From: VRUE01 sp044867645
GTDB lineage: Bacteria > Actinomycetota > Thermoleophilia > Solirubrobacterales > 70-9
Length of the DNA stretch: 13,277 nt
Assembly (NCBI GenBank): GCA_044867645.1
Contig: JBIOVI010000022.1
Span: 1 to 13,277, forward strand
Direction of reading: 5' to 3'
Each line of letters opens with the position of its first letter. The first letter of the stretch is position 1. The notes beneath the pieces were generated by a model. It saw only the letters and a list, made by a program, of their open reading frames with translations, did not search any database and was not told where the DNA came from. A program made the translations under genes and the position numbers. Below, in pieces: positions 12,913 through 13,277 of the stretch.

Positions 12913-13277
12913 ATGTACGGCAAAGGCCTGAGACCACTCTCGATCGCGACCGTCGCGGCACTCGTCGTGTCGCTCTCGCTGGTCTTCTTTTACGCGCCGC
13001 TCGACGCCGACCAGGGCTTCATCCAGAAGATCTTCTACCTGCACGTGCCGCTGGCGATCGTCGCGCTGGTCGGCTTCGTCGTCGGCGGGGTCTTCGCGAT
13101 CCTCCACCTGCGCAGCGGCAACTCGCGCTGGGACGCCTACTCCTATGTCTCGATCCACATGTCGGTGATCTTCGGCGTTGCCGTGCTGATCACCGGCTCG
13201 ATCTGGGCCAAGGCTTCCTGGGGCCACTGGTGGGTCTGGGACGAGCCGACCCTGGTCAGCTTCCTGATCGTCTTCCT
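12913..13277 (+). CDS. ccmC: Cytochrome c maturation protein CcmC, N-terminal part, truncated by window edge
   Basis: The visible 121 codons (MYGKGLRPLSIAT onward) run off the right edge without a stop. Hydrophobic segments lie at about 11-28, 46-64 and 81-97. QKIFYLHVPLAIVAL contains His44, matching the conserved haem-binding His after the first helix of CcmC. WGHWWVWDEPTLVSFL at 103-118 is the Trp-rich periplasmic motif, close to the family WGxWWxWDxR; the Arg position is replaced by Pro. CcmC delivers haem to CcmE outside the membrane. The first possible start after the in-frame ccmB stop is this ATG, 30 nt downstream; there is no Shine-Dalgarno site. Family length is about 230-250 residues, so roughly half is missing. 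CcmE, CcmF and others would be expected beyond the edge. Confidence 0.9.
   Translation, partial: MYGKGLRPLSIATVAALVVSLSLVFFYAPLDADQGFIQKIFYLHVPLAIVALVGFVVGGVFAILHLRSGNSRWDAYSYVSIHMSVIFGVAVLITGSIWAKASWGHWWVWDEPTLVSFLIVF

Noticed and set aside
1..13277. CRISPR array, tRNA, rRNA, IS element or phage genes
   Set aside because: No regularly spaced direct repeats, cloverleaf-like sequences, transposase or integrase motifs, or structural phage proteins were seen on either strand.

Overview
This 13.3 kb window is ordinary-looking, GC-rich chromosome from an actinobacterium, most likely class Thermoleophilia (Solirubrobacterales or Gaiellales). That placement is inference. It rests on the very high GC content, on small actinobacterial families (DUF6458-like, DUF3107-like), on genes that mostly lack a Shine-Dalgarno site, and on a large secreted Cys-patterned protein of a kind I associate with that class. 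I see no IS element, prophage, CRISPR array, tRNA or rRNA. No stretch without a gene exceeds 300 bases; the two longest gaps (about 217 and 224 nt) are described as features.

Layout. Bases 1-925 are on the minus strand: the N-terminal third of the GTPase/ATPase ychF (running off the left edge), preceded by a PAP2-family phosphatase. Diverging from the phosphatase is an orphan BtrH/DUF4872 protein (952-1920). Bases 2018-4870 encode a 950-residue secreted protein built from four diverged copies of one Cys-containing module, closed by a strong hairpin. A Nei/Fpg-family DNA glycosylase follows, whose residue 2 is Ala instead of the usual Pro, with an overlapping small membrane protein (DUF6458-like). 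A bidirectional hairpin separates these from a minus-strand operon that reads, in transcription order, DUF1385 protein, methylmalonyl-CoA epimerase, DUF3107-like small protein, SAM methyltransferase. Upstream of that operon lies rarA (minus strand). Two perfect 13-bp hairpins lie between rarA and the operon, and a perfect 17-bp palindrome is embedded in frame in the rarA coding sequence.

The right end is a plus-strand run: an aldehyde dehydrogenase with a leaderless-type promoter, then ccmA, ccmB and the first 121 codons of ccmC. These belong to System I cytochrome c maturation (haem export and handling).

Functionally the window mixes housekeeping and repair (ychF, rarA, Nei-like glycosylase), propionyl/methylmalonyl-CoA metabolism (mce), aldehyde oxidation, cytochrome c assembly and a cell-surface protein of unknown role. 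The points most worth following are the fourfold-repeat secreted protein, the in-frame palindrome in rarA, the Ala2 glycosylase and the hairpin cluster upstream of the DUF1385 gene.
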